This document shows, piece after piece, positions 1-8,937 of a DNA stretch of 16,663 bases. The stretch spans positions 1-16,663 of the forward strand of contig DAOVWW010000003.1 of NCBI GenBank assembly GCA_030636465.1, written 5' to 3'. Position 1 is the first letter of the stretch. Every line of letters starts with the position of its first letter. The translations under genes and the position numbers were made by a program. This DNA comes from Gammaproteobacteria bacterium (GTDB taxonomy: Bacteria; Pseudomonadota; Gammaproteobacteria; BMS3Bbin11). The notes under the pieces were generated by a model that was not told where the DNA came from, made no database searches, and was given only the letters and a program-made list of their open reading frames with translations.

Positions 1-1
1 C

Positions 2-754
2 CCACAGATGGCAATCCGGGATGACCAGGTTGCAGCCTCCGGCTCATTCGGCTTTGTCCCGTTATTTGTCGGCACCCTGTTAATTACTGCGGTGGCGATG
101 TTTATTGCCGTTCCCGTTGGGCTGATGTCTGCCATCTACATGTCAGAATATGCAACAAAACGTTTCCGTGCGATTAGCAAACCGGTACTTGAAATACTGG
201 CTGGCGTACCCACGGTTGTATACGGATTTTTTGCAGCGCTGACTGTTGCACCTTTCATACATAAGCTTGGCGAATCCTTTGGTCTCAGTGTGTCCTCTGA
301 AAGCGCCCTTGCTGTTGGCCTGGTGATGGGCATCATGATCATACCCTTCGTCATGTCTCTGTCTGATGACATTATCAATGCCGTACCCGATTCCATGCGT
401 GAAGCCTCCCTCGGGCTCGGCGCCACGATGAACGAGACCATACGTAAGGTACTGCTGCCTGCTGCCCTGCCGGGCATCGTCGGCGGAATACTGCTTGCCG
501 TATCACGTGCCATCGGCGAGACCATGATCGTCGTCATGGCCGCAGGCCTGTCGGCAAAACTAACGATTAACCCCCTGGAAGCGGTCACCACTGTTACCGT
601 ACAAATCGTCACCCTGCTGGTTGGCGACCAGGAATTCGACAATCCCAAAACCCTCGCCGCTTTTGCCCTCGGCCTGGCACTATTCTTTGTCACCTTGACG
701 CTGAATATTTTTGCTCTTTATATCGTCAGAAAATATCGTGAACAATATGAATAA
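2..754 (+). CDS. pstC: Phosphate ABC transporter permease PstC (5' truncated)
   Basis: This is the C-terminal 250 residues of PstC, one of the two inner-membrane permease subunits of the high-affinity PstSCAB phosphate importer. The reading frame is open from the first complete codon (position 2). The first residues, PQMAIRDDQVAASGSFG, look like family interior sequence rather than a start, so the ATG at position 8 is internal and the gene begins outside the window. Several hydrophobic membrane segments are visible. The ABC-permease EAA loop that contacts PstB is clear (REASLGLGATMNETIRKVLLPAALPG), followed by the conserved SRAIGETM stretch. The stop codon overlaps the preferred start of pstA by 8 bases (ATGAATAA), which suggests translational coupling. 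Family assignment is firm. The missing 5' part is inferred. Confidence 0.95.
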   Translation, partial: PQMAIRDDQVAASGSFGFVPLFVGTLLITAVAMFIAVPVGLMSAIYMSEYATKRFRAISKPVLEILAGVPTVVYGFFAALTVAPFIHKLGESFGLSVSSESALAVGLVMGIMIIPFVMSLSDDIINAVPDSMREASLGLGATMNETIRKVLLPAALPGIVGGILLAVSRAIGETMIVVMAAGLSAKLTINPLEAVTTVTVQIVTLLVGDQEFDNPKTLAAFALGLALFFVTLTLNIFALYIVRKYREQYE

Positions 755-2036
755 AAATGATGCCTACAAGAATACCGCTGTCATTGAGGCTTCGCTGAAG
801 AAACGCTATGCCCGCGAAAAAAGGTTCCAGTGGTATGGACGGCTGGCGGTAATGACCGGCTTTGTTTTTTTGTTCCTGCTGCTGACTGATATCGTCAGCA
901 AGGGAACACCTGCTTTTACCCAGAGCTTCATTCAGATTTCCATAAATTTTGACCCTGAAATACTGGGGATAGAAGATAAGCCCTCAGCAGAAGAATTATG
1001 GAATGCAGACTACAGCGCCGTCATCAAAAGCAGCTTGCGTGACATGTTCCCGGAAGTCGAGGGCCGGAAACATAAACGTCAGCTATACCGTCTTATCAGC
1101 ATTGGTGCAGAATATGACTTGCGCGATTACATTGTCGCCCACCCTGAAGCCATCGGGGAAAAGATGGATATCTGGCTGCGAGCACATTCTGAATCCGGCA
1201 GTTATATAAAAGGGCAGGTAAGTAAAGAAACACCTGAAGCTGATCGGCGCGTGAAAGATATTCAGATGGGCTGGCTCGACAGCCTGGAGGATGAAGGACG
1301 AACCGACATACGTTTCAACACCACGTTCTTTACTGCTGGTGACTCCCGAGAGCCCGAGCTTGCCGGCATCAAGGCAGCCCTGTACGGTTCCTTCTTTACC
1401 CTGATGGTCACCTTTCTGCTGGCATTTCCCATTGGCGTCTTTGCCGCCGTGTATTTACAGGAATTTGCACCCCGTAACCGCCTCACCGATATTATCGAAA
1501 TAAATATCAATAACCTGGCCGCGGTACCCTCCATCATTTTCGGCCTGCTGGGTCTTGCGGTATTCATCAACTTCTTTGAACTGCCTCGCTCTGCACCACT
1601 GGTGGGCGGCATAGTACTGGCGTTGATGACCCTGCCTACGATCATCATTACATCGCGCACCGCAATTGGAGCGGTTTCACCCTCTATACGCGAAGCCGCA
1701 CTGGGGATAGGTGCATCTAAAATCCAAACAGTCTTTCATCATGTCCTGCCCGTTGCTATGCCCGGTGTTTTAACTGGCGCCATCATCGGCATGGCGCAGG
1801 CTTTAGGTGAATCTGCCCCCTTACTGATGATCGGCATGGTCGCTTTCATCATGGATGCACCAGGAAGTGTCACAGATTCATCGACCGTGCTGCCTATACA
1901 GATATATCTGTGGGCCGATAGCCCGGAACGTGGTTTTCTGGAAAAAACGTCAGCCGCCATCATGGTGCTGATGGGGTTTCTGATCATCATGAATGCGCTG
2001 GCTATTTTCCTCCGCAAACGATTTGAACTAAAGTAA
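747..2036 (+). CDS. pstA: Phosphate ABC transporter permease PstA (long form)
   Basis: This is the second permease subunit of the Pst phosphate importer, 429 residues from the ATG at 747. I chose that start because it overlaps the pstC stop; an ATG at 711 in the same frame would add 12 residues deep inside pstC. One membrane segment lies near residues 33-51. A hydrophilic, probably periplasmic stretch of about 150 residues follows (about 52-205), and then the usual multi-span permease domain. The EAA loop is at about 315-342 (REAALGIGASKIQTVFHHVLPVAMPG) and the conserved GMAQALGESAPLL follows. From family knowledge, the E. coli protein is about 296 residues, so the insert after the first helix accounts for the extra length. 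Long forms of PstA occur in other gammaproteobacteria. The family call is secure; the role of the insert is unknown. Confidence 0.95.
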   Translation: MNKNDAYKNTAVIEASLKKRYAREKRFQWYGRLAVMTGFVFLFLLLTDIVSKGTPAFTQSFIQISINFDPEILGIEDKPSAEELWNADYSAVIKSSLRDMFPEVEGRKHKRQLYRLISIGAEYDLRDYIVAHPEAIGEKMDIWLRAHSESGSYIKGQVSKETPEADRRVKDIQMGWLDSLEDEGRTDIRFNTTFFTAGDSREPELAGIKAALYGSFFTLMVTFLLAFPIGVFAAVYLQEFAPRNRLTDIIEININNLAAVPSIIFGLLGLAVFINFFELPRSAPLVGGIVLALMTLPTIIITSRTAIGAVSPSIREAALGIGASKIQTVFHHVLPVAMPGVLTGAIIGMAQALGESAPLLMIGMVAFIMDAPGSVTDSSTVLPIQIYLWADSPERGFLEKTSAAIMVLMGFLIIMNALAIFLRKRFELK

Positions 2037-2068
2037 CAGAGTGGTGTTAAATTCAATGGTACTAAGAC

Positions 2069-2962
2069 ATGCAGGCTGAACTGATAAGTGAAAATAATAT
2101 GACTGGCAAACTAAGCGAGGGCGGCGTTGACAACTTACGTGAATGTGATATTCGTGAGTCTGTCAAAGTTCGCGAATACGAAACCATCGGTGAACCCTAC
2201 ACCGAAAACCCTAAAATATGCGCCCGTGATGTAAATGTTTACTATGCTGATAAACAAGCGATAATAGATATTTCACTGGATATCGGTCGTAACGAAATTA
2301 CTGCCATGATCGGACCGTCAGGCTGTGGTAAATCTACTTTTTTGCGTACCATGAATCGTATGAACGATATCATTCCTGACTGCCGCTTTGAGGGCAATAT
2401 CAAGCTTGATGGTAACGATATTTACGATAAGGAAATGGACACTGTGTTGTTACGCGCACGAGTCGGTATGGTCTTTCAAAAACCGAACCCCTTTCCAAAG
2501 TCAATCTATGAGAACGTGGCGTATGGGCCCCGTATCCACGGCCTGGCACATAACAAAGCTGAGCTGGATGACATTGTAGAAAAAAGTCTGCGTCGTGCCA
2601 GCCTGTTTGATGAAGTAAAAGATCAGCTCGATAAACCCGGCACCGGCCTGTCAGGGGGGCAGCAGCAGCGCCTTTGTATCGCTCGAGCAATAGCCGTCAG
2701 CCCGGAAGTCATCCTGATGGACGAGCCTTGCTCGGCTCTTGATCCCATTGCCACGGCTCGCATCGAAGAATTGATGGATGAACTTAAAGAAAAGTTCACC
2801 ATCGTCATTGTCACCCACTCCATGCAGCAAGCCGCTCGCGTGTCTCAGCGGACGGCCTACTTTCATCTTGGTAAAGTAATTGAAGTCGGTAACACAAAAG
2901 AAATATTTACCACACCTAAGCATCAGTTAACTGAAAATTATATTACCGGTCGCATTGGTTGA
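2069..2962 (+). CDS. pstB: Phosphate ABC transporter ATP-binding protein PstB
   Basis: This is the cytoplasmic ATPase that drives phosphate import through PstCA. All nucleotide-binding motifs are present in the 297-residue reading. Walker A is GPSGCGKST (82-90), the Q-loop glutamine is in VFQKPNPFP (near 137), the signature is LSGGQQQR (194-201), Walker B is VILMDEP (214-220) and the switch histidine is H250. The FQKPNPFP stretch is typical of PstB. About 48 hydrophilic residues precede the ATPase fold, so the start could instead be the ATG at 2099 (ten residues shorter). Neither start has a strong ribosome binding site. It lies 32 bases after pstA and is followed by phoU, the normal operon order. 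Confidence 0.96.
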   Translation: MQAELISENNMTGKLSEGGVDNLRECDIRESVKVREYETIGEPYTENPKICARDVNVYYADKQAIIDISLDIGRNEITAMIGPSGCGKSTFLRTMNRMNDIIPDCRFEGNIKLDGNDIYDKEMDTVLLRARVGMVFQKPNPFPKSIYENVAYGPRIHGLAHNKAELDDIVEKSLRRASLFDEVKDQLDKPGTGLSGGQQQRLCIARAIAVSPEVILMDEPCSALDPIATARIEELMDELKEKFTIVIVTHSMQQAARVSQRTAYFHLGKVIEVGNTKEIFTTPKHQLTENYITGRIG

Positions 2963-2988
2963 TGCATCTAGCTTGAGGAATAAATACA

Positions 2989-3708
2989 ATGGAAAACCTA
3001 CAAATCGATCAGCATATTTCCAGAAAATATAATGAAGAGCTGGAAAGTCTGCGCAATAAAGTGATGACCATGGGTGGTCTGGTAGAAAAACAGTCTAAAA
3101 ATGCGCTTGAAGCACTGATCAATGGCGACAGCAGCCTGGCAGAAAAAGTCGCCACTTCTGACTATCAGGTGAATAGTATGGAAGTCGAGATTGATGCGGA
3201 ATGTACCGACATACTCGCTCGCAGACAGCCTGCTGCCAGTGATCTGCGAATGATTATAACGGTGATTAAAACCATCACAGATCTTGAACGCATAGGCGAC
3301 GAGGCGGAAAAAATTGGGCGCTTCGCTTTAAAGCTGGCCAATAACCAGGAAACCCAGTCTTACTATTCTGAGCTGCATCACCTCGGTGAGCATGTGATCG
3401 AGATGCTGCATGGTGCACTGGATGCCTTTGCCCGTATGGACGTAGAGGCCGCTGTCAAAGTCGCAGGCCTGGATCCTGAAATCGATCAGGAATTTGAAGC
3501 ACTGACGCGCTTGCTGATCACCCACATGATGGAAGACCCACGAGAAATAAAAAATGTATTACGGCTGAATTGGTGCGCACGTTCACTGGAACGCATCGGT
3601 GATCATTCTGCGAATATTTGTGAATATGTCATCTACCTGGTTAAGGGACACGATGTACGCCATGTCAGTCTGGAGCAGATACAGGAAACATATATACAGA
3701 AAAAATAG
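2989..3708 (+). CDS. phoU: Phosphate signalling and transport regulator PhoU
   Basis: This 239-residue cytoplasmic protein links the state of the Pst transporter to the PhoR/PhoB two-component system and dampens phosphate uptake. It shows the expected two-fold internal repeat. The metal-binding motif appears as TDLERIGDEAEKIG (98-110) and again as RSLERIGDHSANIC (198-211), with the two ERIGD cores exactly 100 residues apart. A good ribosome binding site (GAGGAA, 2975-2980) precedes the ATG at the usual distance. It is the last gene of the pst operon and converges with gor, with 47 bases between the stop codons. No clear terminator is visible in that gap. Length and motifs are normal for the family. 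Confidence 0.96.
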   Translation: MENLQIDQHISRKYNEELESLRNKVMTMGGLVEKQSKNALEALINGDSSLAEKVATSDYQVNSMEVEIDAECTDILARRQPAASDLRMIITVIKTITDLERIGDEAEKIGRFALKLANNQETQSYYSELHHLGEHVIEMLHGALDAFARMDVEAAVKVAGLDPEIDQEFEALTRLLITHMMEDPREIKNVLRLNWCARSLERIGDHSANICEYVIYLVKGHDVRHVSLEQIQETYIQKK

Positions 3709-3755
3709 CGCTACAATTCATAATTTTTAAAACTTCGAACTTAAAGCCTGGAACT

Positions 3756-5120
3756 TTATTTCAACAACACCAGTTCTTCCGAAGCAGTAGGGTGCACCGC
3801 AACCGTATCATCAAGATCCGACTTGCAGGCACCCATTTTCATTGCCACGGCAAATCCCTGGATCATCTCATCTGCCCCTTCACCGATAACATGAATGCCC
3901 ACAACTTTCTCTTTTGCCCCGGCAGTAATCAGTTTCATTGATGATTTTGGTTTGTGCTCAGACAGGGAGTGCAGCATATTAGTGAAACGGGACTGGTAAA
4001 CTTTTACACTGCCATATTGGTCCCGGGCTTCACCTTCGGTCATACCAACTGTCGCAATCGGTGGATGGCTAAAGACCACGCTGGGAATGTTGGCGTAATC
4101 CAGTTTTGCTTCTGACTGGCCATTGAACAATCGTTCTGCCAAGTGGCGGCCAGCAGCAATCGCTACCGGTGTCAGTGCCGCACGACCGGTAATATCACCG
4201 ACCGCATAAACTCTCTCAGCAGCGGTATTCTGATATTCATCTGTTTCTAAAAATCCATCTTTATTCGCTGATAAGCCAACCTTGTCCAGACCAATATCGT
4301 CCGTATTTGGATTACGTCCGATGGCCCAGACCAGGCTATCGATGTTACGGATATCCTCGCTATGCGTACTGGTTATATGTAACCGTCCATCTTCCTGTTT
4401 CTCAATACTATTCATATGCGTACAGGAGAGTATGTTCACCCCCGCGTTCATCACCTCTTCCATCAGGGTTTCGCGCAGGCTGGCATCAAAACTACGCAGG
4501 AAGGTCTCTCGTCGTAATATCATGGTCACTTCTGAACCCAGGCTATTCAGCACCCCGGCCAGTTCCACGGCAATATAACCCGCACCCACAACAACAACCC
4601 GCTCCGGCAGGTTTTCAATTTCAAAAAAACCATCACTGGTGATGCCAAGGTCTGCCCCGGGTATGTCCGGCACCATGGGACGGCCGCCGGTAGCAATAAG
4701 TATATGCTTAGCTTCTATTACCTGTTTTTTGCCGTTTGTTTCAATTTCAATTTCAATTTTATGCGCATCGATAAAACGCCCATGGCCCTGAATAAGGACA
4801 ATGTCATCAAGGTTGAGATTCCTCTTATAAATATCATTCAATCGAACGATATATTCATCACGCTTTTTCTTCATTGCCGGCCAGTCAAAGCCCTGTCGCG
4901 TAATTTTAAAACCGTAATCACCGGCCATCTCCATGCCATGGGCGAGGGAAGCGGCATTCCACATCACTTTCTTTGGCACGCAGCCGACATTGACACAGGT
5001 GCCGCCAAGGCGCCCGCTCTCAATGACGGCGACACGCGCACCATAAACCGCCGCCCTTCTGGCGGTCGCAATACCGCCGCTACCGGCACCAATGACGACT
5101 AAGTCATACATATCTTTCAT
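3756..5120 (-). CDS. gor: Glutathione reductase (NADPH)
   Basis: This cytoplasmic FAD enzyme reduces glutathione disulfide with NADPH and so maintains the thiol pool. The 454 residues match the family length. The N-terminal FAD fold is [15 protein letters not shown] (9-23). The redox-active disulfide is [13 protein letters not shown] (C42 and C47). The second nucleotide fold is [15 protein letters not shown] (175-189). Basic residues R203, R204 and R209 just after it fit an NADPH preference over NADH. The catalytic base pair is in HPTASEE near the C terminus (H443, E448), and the second FAD motif VYAVGDI is present. These distinguish it from lipoamide dehydrogenase and mercuric reductase. It is transcribed alone, divergent from prlC. 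Its ribosome binding site is only weakly purine-rich (GAAGAA). Confidence 0.95.
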   Translation of the reverse strand: MKDMYDLVVIGAGSGGIATARRAAVYGARVAVIESGRLGGTCVNVGCVPKKVMWNAASLAHGMEMAGDYGFKITRQGFDWPAMKKKRDEYIVRLNDIYKRNLNLDDIVLIQGHGRFIDAHKIEIEIETNGKKQVIEAKHILIATGGRPMVPDIPGADLGITSDGFFEIENLPERVVVVGAGYIAVELAGVLNSLGSEVTMILRRETFLRSFDASLRETLMEEVMNAGVNILSCTHMNSIEKQEDGRLHITSTHSEDIRNIDSLVWAIGRNPNTDDIGLDKVGLSANKDGFLETDEYQNTAAERVYAVGDITGRAALTPVAIAAGRHLAERLFNGQSEAKLDYANIPSVVFSHPPIATVGMTEGEARDQYGSVKVYQSRFTNMLHSLSEHKPKSSMKLITAGAKEKVVGIHVIGEGADEMIQGFAVAMKMGACKSDLDDTVAVHPTASEELVLLK

Positions 5121-5164
5121 CTTAATTCTTCTTTCTTCATTTAGTGTGGACTATTCATAATTCC

Positions 5165-5240
5165 GTCATTGCGAAGCACGAAGCAATCTCTATATGAATG
5201 AATATATACAAGGAGATTGCCACGCTTTGCTCACAATGAC
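5165..5240. repeat. Dispersed palindromic repeat of the GTCATTGCGA type
   Basis: This is an imperfect inverted repeat. The left arm runs from GTCATTGCGAAGCACGAAG to CAATCTC (5165-5190). The right arm (5212-5240) reads GGAGATTGCCACGCTTTGC followed by TCACAATGAC. The arms share the outer GTCATTG and inner GCAATCTC blocks, with substitutions and a short indel between them, and enclose about 20 AT-rich bases. This arm sequence resembles a widespread REP/MITE-like palindrome seen in many bacterial genomes; that link is from general knowledge. It lies in the spacer between the divergent gor and prlC genes, so it could form a hairpin in one leader transcript. Only one copy is visible here. Confidence 0.75.
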
Positions 5241-5317
5241 ATGTATTACAGGTTTTTCCAGATTCCGATTCACAGTATTATCAACGCTTAGCTGATAATT
5301 TAACACCTCTATAAAGT

Positions 5318-5333
5318 CAGGAGTTCACCCTTG
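5318..5333 (+). promoter_or_regulatory. Ribosome binding site that fixes the TTG start of prlC
   Basis: CAGGAG at 5318-5323 is followed by seven bases and then TTG at 5331. No ATG is available nearby in frame, and the translated N terminus (VTNNPLLTPHDIPLFS) aligns with the normal start of oligopeptidase A (compare MTNPLLTP in E. coli). The TTG is therefore the likely initiator. Confidence 0.75.
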
Positions 5334-7361
5334 GTCACAAATAACCCTTTATTGACACCACACGATATCCCTCTTTTCTCATTGATTAAGGCGGAGCATA
5401 TACAGCCTGCACTAGAGACCATAATTTCTGATAATGAACACGATATAACCGCTCTGGTGGTAGTAGAAGCAGCCAGCTGGGATAATTTTATACAACCCTT
5501 TGAAGACCTGGACGAGCGTCTATCAAAAATGTGGGACACCGTTTCCCATCTTAATTCTGTACTGGATAATGAGGACTTCAGGGAAAGCTACCGCACCTGC
5601 CTGCCCATCATCTCAGACTACGCAACCAGCCTGGCGCAAAATGAAAAAATTTTTCAAAAATATCAGGATGTACATGACAGCGCCGCATTTTCTAGCCTTA
5701 ACCAGGCACAGCAGAAACTAATCGAAAATTCCCTGCGTGATTTCCGCTTATCTGGTGTCGCCCTACCAGATAACAAAAAAGAACGCTTTAAAGCAATACA
5801 ATCTGAGCTTTCGACACTAAGTAATAGCTTTGAGCAAAACCTGCTTGATGCAACAGATCACTGGATGCTGCATATAGTTGATGAAGATGATATGTCCGGC
5901 CTGCCAGGCAATGCAAAAGCACTTGCCAGAGAGCAGGCGATACAAAAAGAACTGGAAGGCTGGGTCTTTACCCTGCAAGCTCCTTCTTATATCCCATTCA
6001 TCATGTTTGCCGACAAACGTATATTGCGCCAGCAAATCTACAAAGCCTATGTCACTCGCGCCAGTGAGCTGGGGCCCGATGCGGGACGCTGGGATAATAC
6101 CGACATCATCGATAGCATCCTGGCGTTGCGACGGGAAAAAGCCGCCCTGCTGGGCTTTGATGATTATGTCGATCTCGCCCTGCAGACACGTATGGCCGAT
6201 AACTCGGATACTGTTACAGATTTTCTTTTACAGCTTGCTAAAGCATCAAAGCCTTCCGCAGAAAGAGAAATCCTGGAATTGTCTGCCTACGCGACACAGG
6301 ATGGAATTTCGGAGCTTAAGGCCTGGGACCTGCCATTCTACAGTGAAAAACTGCGGCAGCAGCAATACGCCATATCGCAGGAGGATGTCAGGCCCTGGTT
6401 TCCATTGAACCGGGTATTGCAGGGTCTATTTGATGTCGTCAGAAACCTGTATGGGCTGACCATCTCGGAACGTACTGATGTTGATACATGGCACCCCGAT
6501 GTACAGTATTTTGAAATTACCGATGATAAGGGCACCGCCCGGGGTCGCTTCTTTCTCGATCTGTATGCGCGTAAGGGTAAACGCGGCGGGGCATGGATGG
6601 GGGATGGCATTAGCCGCAAGGAAACCCCTGACCTGATCCAGAACCCTCTCGCCTGGCTGGTCACAAACTTCAGTCCGCCGATAGACAATAACCCTTCCTT
6701 GCTTACTCATGATGAAGTCATAACACTGTTTCATGAATTCGGTCATGGCCTGCACCACATGCTTACACAAATCGCCTACCCATCTGTATCAGGCATCAAT
6801 GGTGTGCCCTGGGATGCCGTGGAGCTACCCAGCCAGATGATGGAAAACTGGGCCTGGCAGGATGAAGTACTGGGAATGATTTCCGGTCACTTTGAAACAG
6901 GAGAGTCTCTGCCTGAAGAGCTGATCAAACGCCTGAAAGACGCAAAGAATTTTCAGGCCGGCATGTTCCTGCTGCGTCAGCTTGAGTTTGCTACCTTTGA
7001 TCTATCTATACACAAGGGCACAGTTTCAGTAAATGTACAAAAAGCTCTAGATCAGGTTCGCGCCGATGTTTCAGTGTTTTTTCCACCTGAATTCAACCGT
7101 TTTCAGAATAGCTTCTCTCACATATTTGCTGGCGGCTATGCCTCGGGCTATTACAGTTATAGCTGGGCCGAGGTTCTCTCTGCAGATGCCTTCAGCCTGT
7201 TCGAAGAAAATGGAATATTTGATACTAAAACTGGCCAGTCATTTCTGACTAATATTCTTGAAAAGGGCGGCAGCGCTGACCCGCTGGAATTATTTATTGC
7301 CTTCCGCGGTCGTGAGCCTGAAATCGATGCACTGTTGAGACACAGGGGGCTGGCCGCTTAA
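5331..7361 (+). CDS. prlC: Oligopeptidase A, M3-family zinc metallopeptidase
   Basis: This cytoplasmic metallopeptidase degrades short peptides, including cleaved signal peptides. It is 676 residues long, close to the roughly 680 usual for PrlC/OpdA. The zinc-binding motif is HEFGHGLHH (H468, E469, H472). The third ligand is probably E498 in AVELPSQMMENW, and the Y-rich GYYSYSWAEV segment near the C terminus is the conserved substrate-binding region. There is no signal peptide, consistent with a cytosolic enzyme. Translation starts at TTG with a strong ribosome binding site. A weak promoter-like GATAAT at 5294-5299 lies upstream, with a poorly spaced TTCACA before it, and I do not rely on it. 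The gene is divergent from gor. The reading frame is intact throughout. Confidence 0.95.
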   Translation: MVTNNPLLTPHDIPLFSLIKAEHIQPALETIISDNEHDITALVVVEAASWDNFIQPFEDLDERLSKMWDTVSHLNSVLDNEDFRESYRTCLPIISDYATSLAQNEKIFQKYQDVHDSAAFSSLNQAQQKLIENSLRDFRLSGVALPDNKKERFKAIQSELSTLSNSFEQNLLDATDHWMLHIVDEDDMSGLPGNAKALAREQAIQKELEGWVFTLQAPSYIPFIMFADKRILRQQIYKAYVTRASELGPDAGRWDNTDIIDSILALRREKAALLGFDDYVDLALQTRMADNSDTVTDFLLQLAKASKPSAEREILELSAYATQDGISELKAWDLPFYSEKLRQQQYAISQEDVRPWFPLNRVLQGLFDVVRNLYGLTISERTDVDTWHPDVQYFEITDDKGTARGRFFLDLYARKGKRGGAWMGDGISRKETPDLIQNPLAWLVTNFSPPIDNNPSLLTHDEVITLFHEFGHGLHHMLTQIAYPSVSGINGVPWDAVELPSQMMENWAWQDEVLGMISGHFETGESLPEELIKRLKDAKNFQAGMFLLRQLEFATFDLSIHKGTVSVNVQKALDQVRADVSVFFPPEFNRFQNSFSHIFAGGYASGYYSYSWAEVLSADAFSLFEENGIFDTKTGQSFLTNILEKGGSADPLELFIAFRGREPEIDALLRHRGLAA

Positions 7362-7456
7362 TACTGTTCTTTATGTTAAACTCACACGGATTCATTACGG
7401 TTCCATCAATGCCAGCCCAGTGTGGCGATCTTGATAATCCAACTACGTATATAATT

Positions 7457-7927
7457 ATGAAAATCTTTCTTTTACTAATAGCCTTCTTTTCTGTCAGCGC
7501 GGCGGCCAATGATTCGGTATGGGTTCATAAAGTCGATAAACCTGTTGATGAGATATATCAGTCTATTTACAAGGGACTCGAAGACGCTAAATTTTATGTG
7601 GTTTTTGAACCCAATATTGGTAAAAGCACATCCAGGTTTAGCGAACGCTGGGGTAGTGAATATAACCGCAATCAGCTGACACAAATTCGCAGCATGGTTT
7701 TCTGTAATGGCTGGTATGCCAACCAGGTTGGCAACGCCGACCCGGAGATGCTGGCACTATGCCCCTTGCACATCACATTGACAGAAAAAGCCGGCAGCAC
7801 AAAAATTTTATTTGTACGTCCTTCCATCGTCGCCAAAGGCAGCAAAGCTGAAGCAATCGCCCTGGAAATAGAAAACAAGGTTATAGACGCGATAAAAGAT
7901 GCTACCTGTAGCACCAGAGTGTGCTAA
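7457..7927 (+). CDS. Exported DUF302-like protein
   Basis: This is a small protein of 156 residues from the ATG at 7457. That start gives a textbook signal peptide (MKIFLLLIAFFSVSAAAND, cleavage near residues 17-19), whereas the same frame is open further upstream without signal-like character. The mature part has the pattern I associate with DUF302 proteins: a short amphipathic N-terminal region (VDKPVDEIYQSIYKGLED), then SMVFCNGWYANQVGNADPEMLALCPLHITLTEK with two cysteines, then a beta strand ending in VRPS. A C-terminal CSTRVC adds two cysteines, so disulfide bonds in the periplasm are plausible. DUF302 has no established biochemical function. It follows prlC by 95 bases in the same direction. 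A family search would settle the assignment. Confidence 0.65.
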   Translation: MKIFLLLIAFFSVSAAANDSVWVHKVDKPVDEIYQSIYKGLEDAKFYVVFEPNIGKSTSRFSERWGSEYNRNQLTQIRSMVFCNGWYANQVGNADPEMLALCPLHITLTEKAGSTKILFVRPSIVAKGSKAEAIALEIENKVIDAIKDATCSTRVC

Positions 7928-7969
7928 TCAGTAGTCGCTGAAGAAAATACGCCACCTTATAGAACACAA

Positions 7970-7990
7970 AACAGGCCTCACCGGCCTGTT
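7970..7990 (+). terminator. Short perfect hairpin, possible weak terminator
   Basis: AACAGGCC (7970-7977) pairs perfectly with GGCCTGTT (7983-7990) around a five-base loop. It sits between the DUF302-like gene and the channel gene. The bases after it (CATTTCC) lack a real T-run, so as an intrinsic terminator it would be weak. It could instead act in the leader of the downstream gene, whose ribosome binding site begins eight bases later. Confidence 0.4.
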
Positions 7991-8010
7991 CATTTCCGGA
8001 GAGCTTTACC

Positions 8011-8925
8011 ATGCAAACGTGCAAAGTCGCACTACTTCAATTATTAACTGGCATCGCACTAGTCCTGGCACTGGTATTCTTAAATTATAATTTCCTGCAT
8101 GAATTTTACATTGAAAATCAGGAAACCCTGGCAGGACCTATAATTAACGGTTTCATACTGCTGCTATTTTTCACCGGCCTGATACGCATAATTCAGGGCT
8201 ACGGCTTTTATTCCCGGGAAGAGACTGCCTTAAAACAGTTTCGCAAAAACCTGACACGCGATATAGATGAGCTTGATGAAGGCATTTCCAGCAACAGTCT
8301 GATTGCCGGCAGATATCAGCGAATTGCAGAATTAAAAAAAGCGCGCACCCATATTGACCAGAATGCTCTTGCCGCAACACTCATCGCGCAACAAAGCCTG
8401 CGTAGCAGCTACCCGCATTTCATTAACAACATCCTTATTCTGGCAGGTGTGTTCGGAACCATTATATCCCTGTCTATTTCGCTGGTAGGTGCCAACGAGA
8501 TGATCTCTAATGCTGGCAATGGCGGCAGCATCACGGGTATGACTACAGTCATACACGGCATGTCCACGGCACTTTCTACCACCATGACCGCGATCTTCTG
8601 TTATGTGTTTTTTCATTTCTTCTACAGTAAATTGACTGACATACAGACAAATATCCTAAGCCAGATAGAAGAGATAACCCAGAGCCTGCTCGATACACAA
8701 AGCAACACTACAGAGGCGGATGTACTTAGAAATACTGATAATATTTTACTGCAGCTGCAGGAACTGATAGCTGAAATGAAAATTACTCAGGAGGAAAACA
8801 CCTCCTCAGCCCGCCAACTGACAAATATCATTAAAATCTCTCATCAAAACAATGGCAGCATTAACCACCATATGGATCGTCTCGAAGTACTACTACGAGA
8901 CGGTTTCCGCCTGCCAAAACTGTAG
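8011..8925 (+). CDS. MotA/TolQ/ExbB-family proton-channel-like membrane protein
   Basis: This 304-residue inner-membrane protein has four predicted helices: about 8-28, 42-62, 136-160 and 178-204. A cytoplasmic linker of about 70 residues separates helices 2 and 3. The last two helices carry the family signature: ILAGVFGTIISLSISLVGANEMI, then GMTTVIHGMSTALSTTMTAIFCYVFF. This matches the channel-lining pair of MotA, TolQ, ExbB and ZorA. The roughly 95-residue tail after helix 4 is polar and helical, probably a cytoplasmic coiled coil. A good ribosome binding site (GGAGAG, 7998-8003) precedes the ATG. The next gene, 12 bases downstream, supplies the MotB-like partner. I cannot assign it to flagellar, Tol, Ton or Zorya function; none of their other genes are adjacent. 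Confidence 0.72.
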   Translation: MQTCKVALLQLLTGIALVLALVFLNYNFLHEFYIENQETLAGPIINGFILLLFFTGLIRIIQGYGFYSREETALKQFRKNLTRDIDELDEGISSNSLIAGRYQRIAELKKARTHIDQNALAATLIAQQSLRSSYPHFINNILILAGVFGTIISLSISLVGANEMISNAGNGGSITGMTTVIHGMSTALSTTMTAIFCYVFFHFFYSKLTDIQTNILSQIEEITQSLLDTQSNTTEADVLRNTDNILLQLQELIAEMKITQEENTSSARQLTNIIKISHQNNGSINHHMDRLEVLLRDGFRLPKL

Positions 8926-8937
8926 AGGTATGCAGAC

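Noticed and set aside
4735..4760. Tandem TTTCAA units inside gor as a phase-variable repeat
   Set aside because: Only about three hexamer units, in frame and encoding the alternating KIEIEIE strand; length change would not shift the frame.
7431..7455. TTGATA (7431-7436) and a perfect TATAAT (7450-7455) as a promoter for the DUF302-like gene
   Set aside because: The spacer is only 13 bases and the predicted transcript would begin at or after the ATG at 7457, so it cannot be a normal promoter for that gene.
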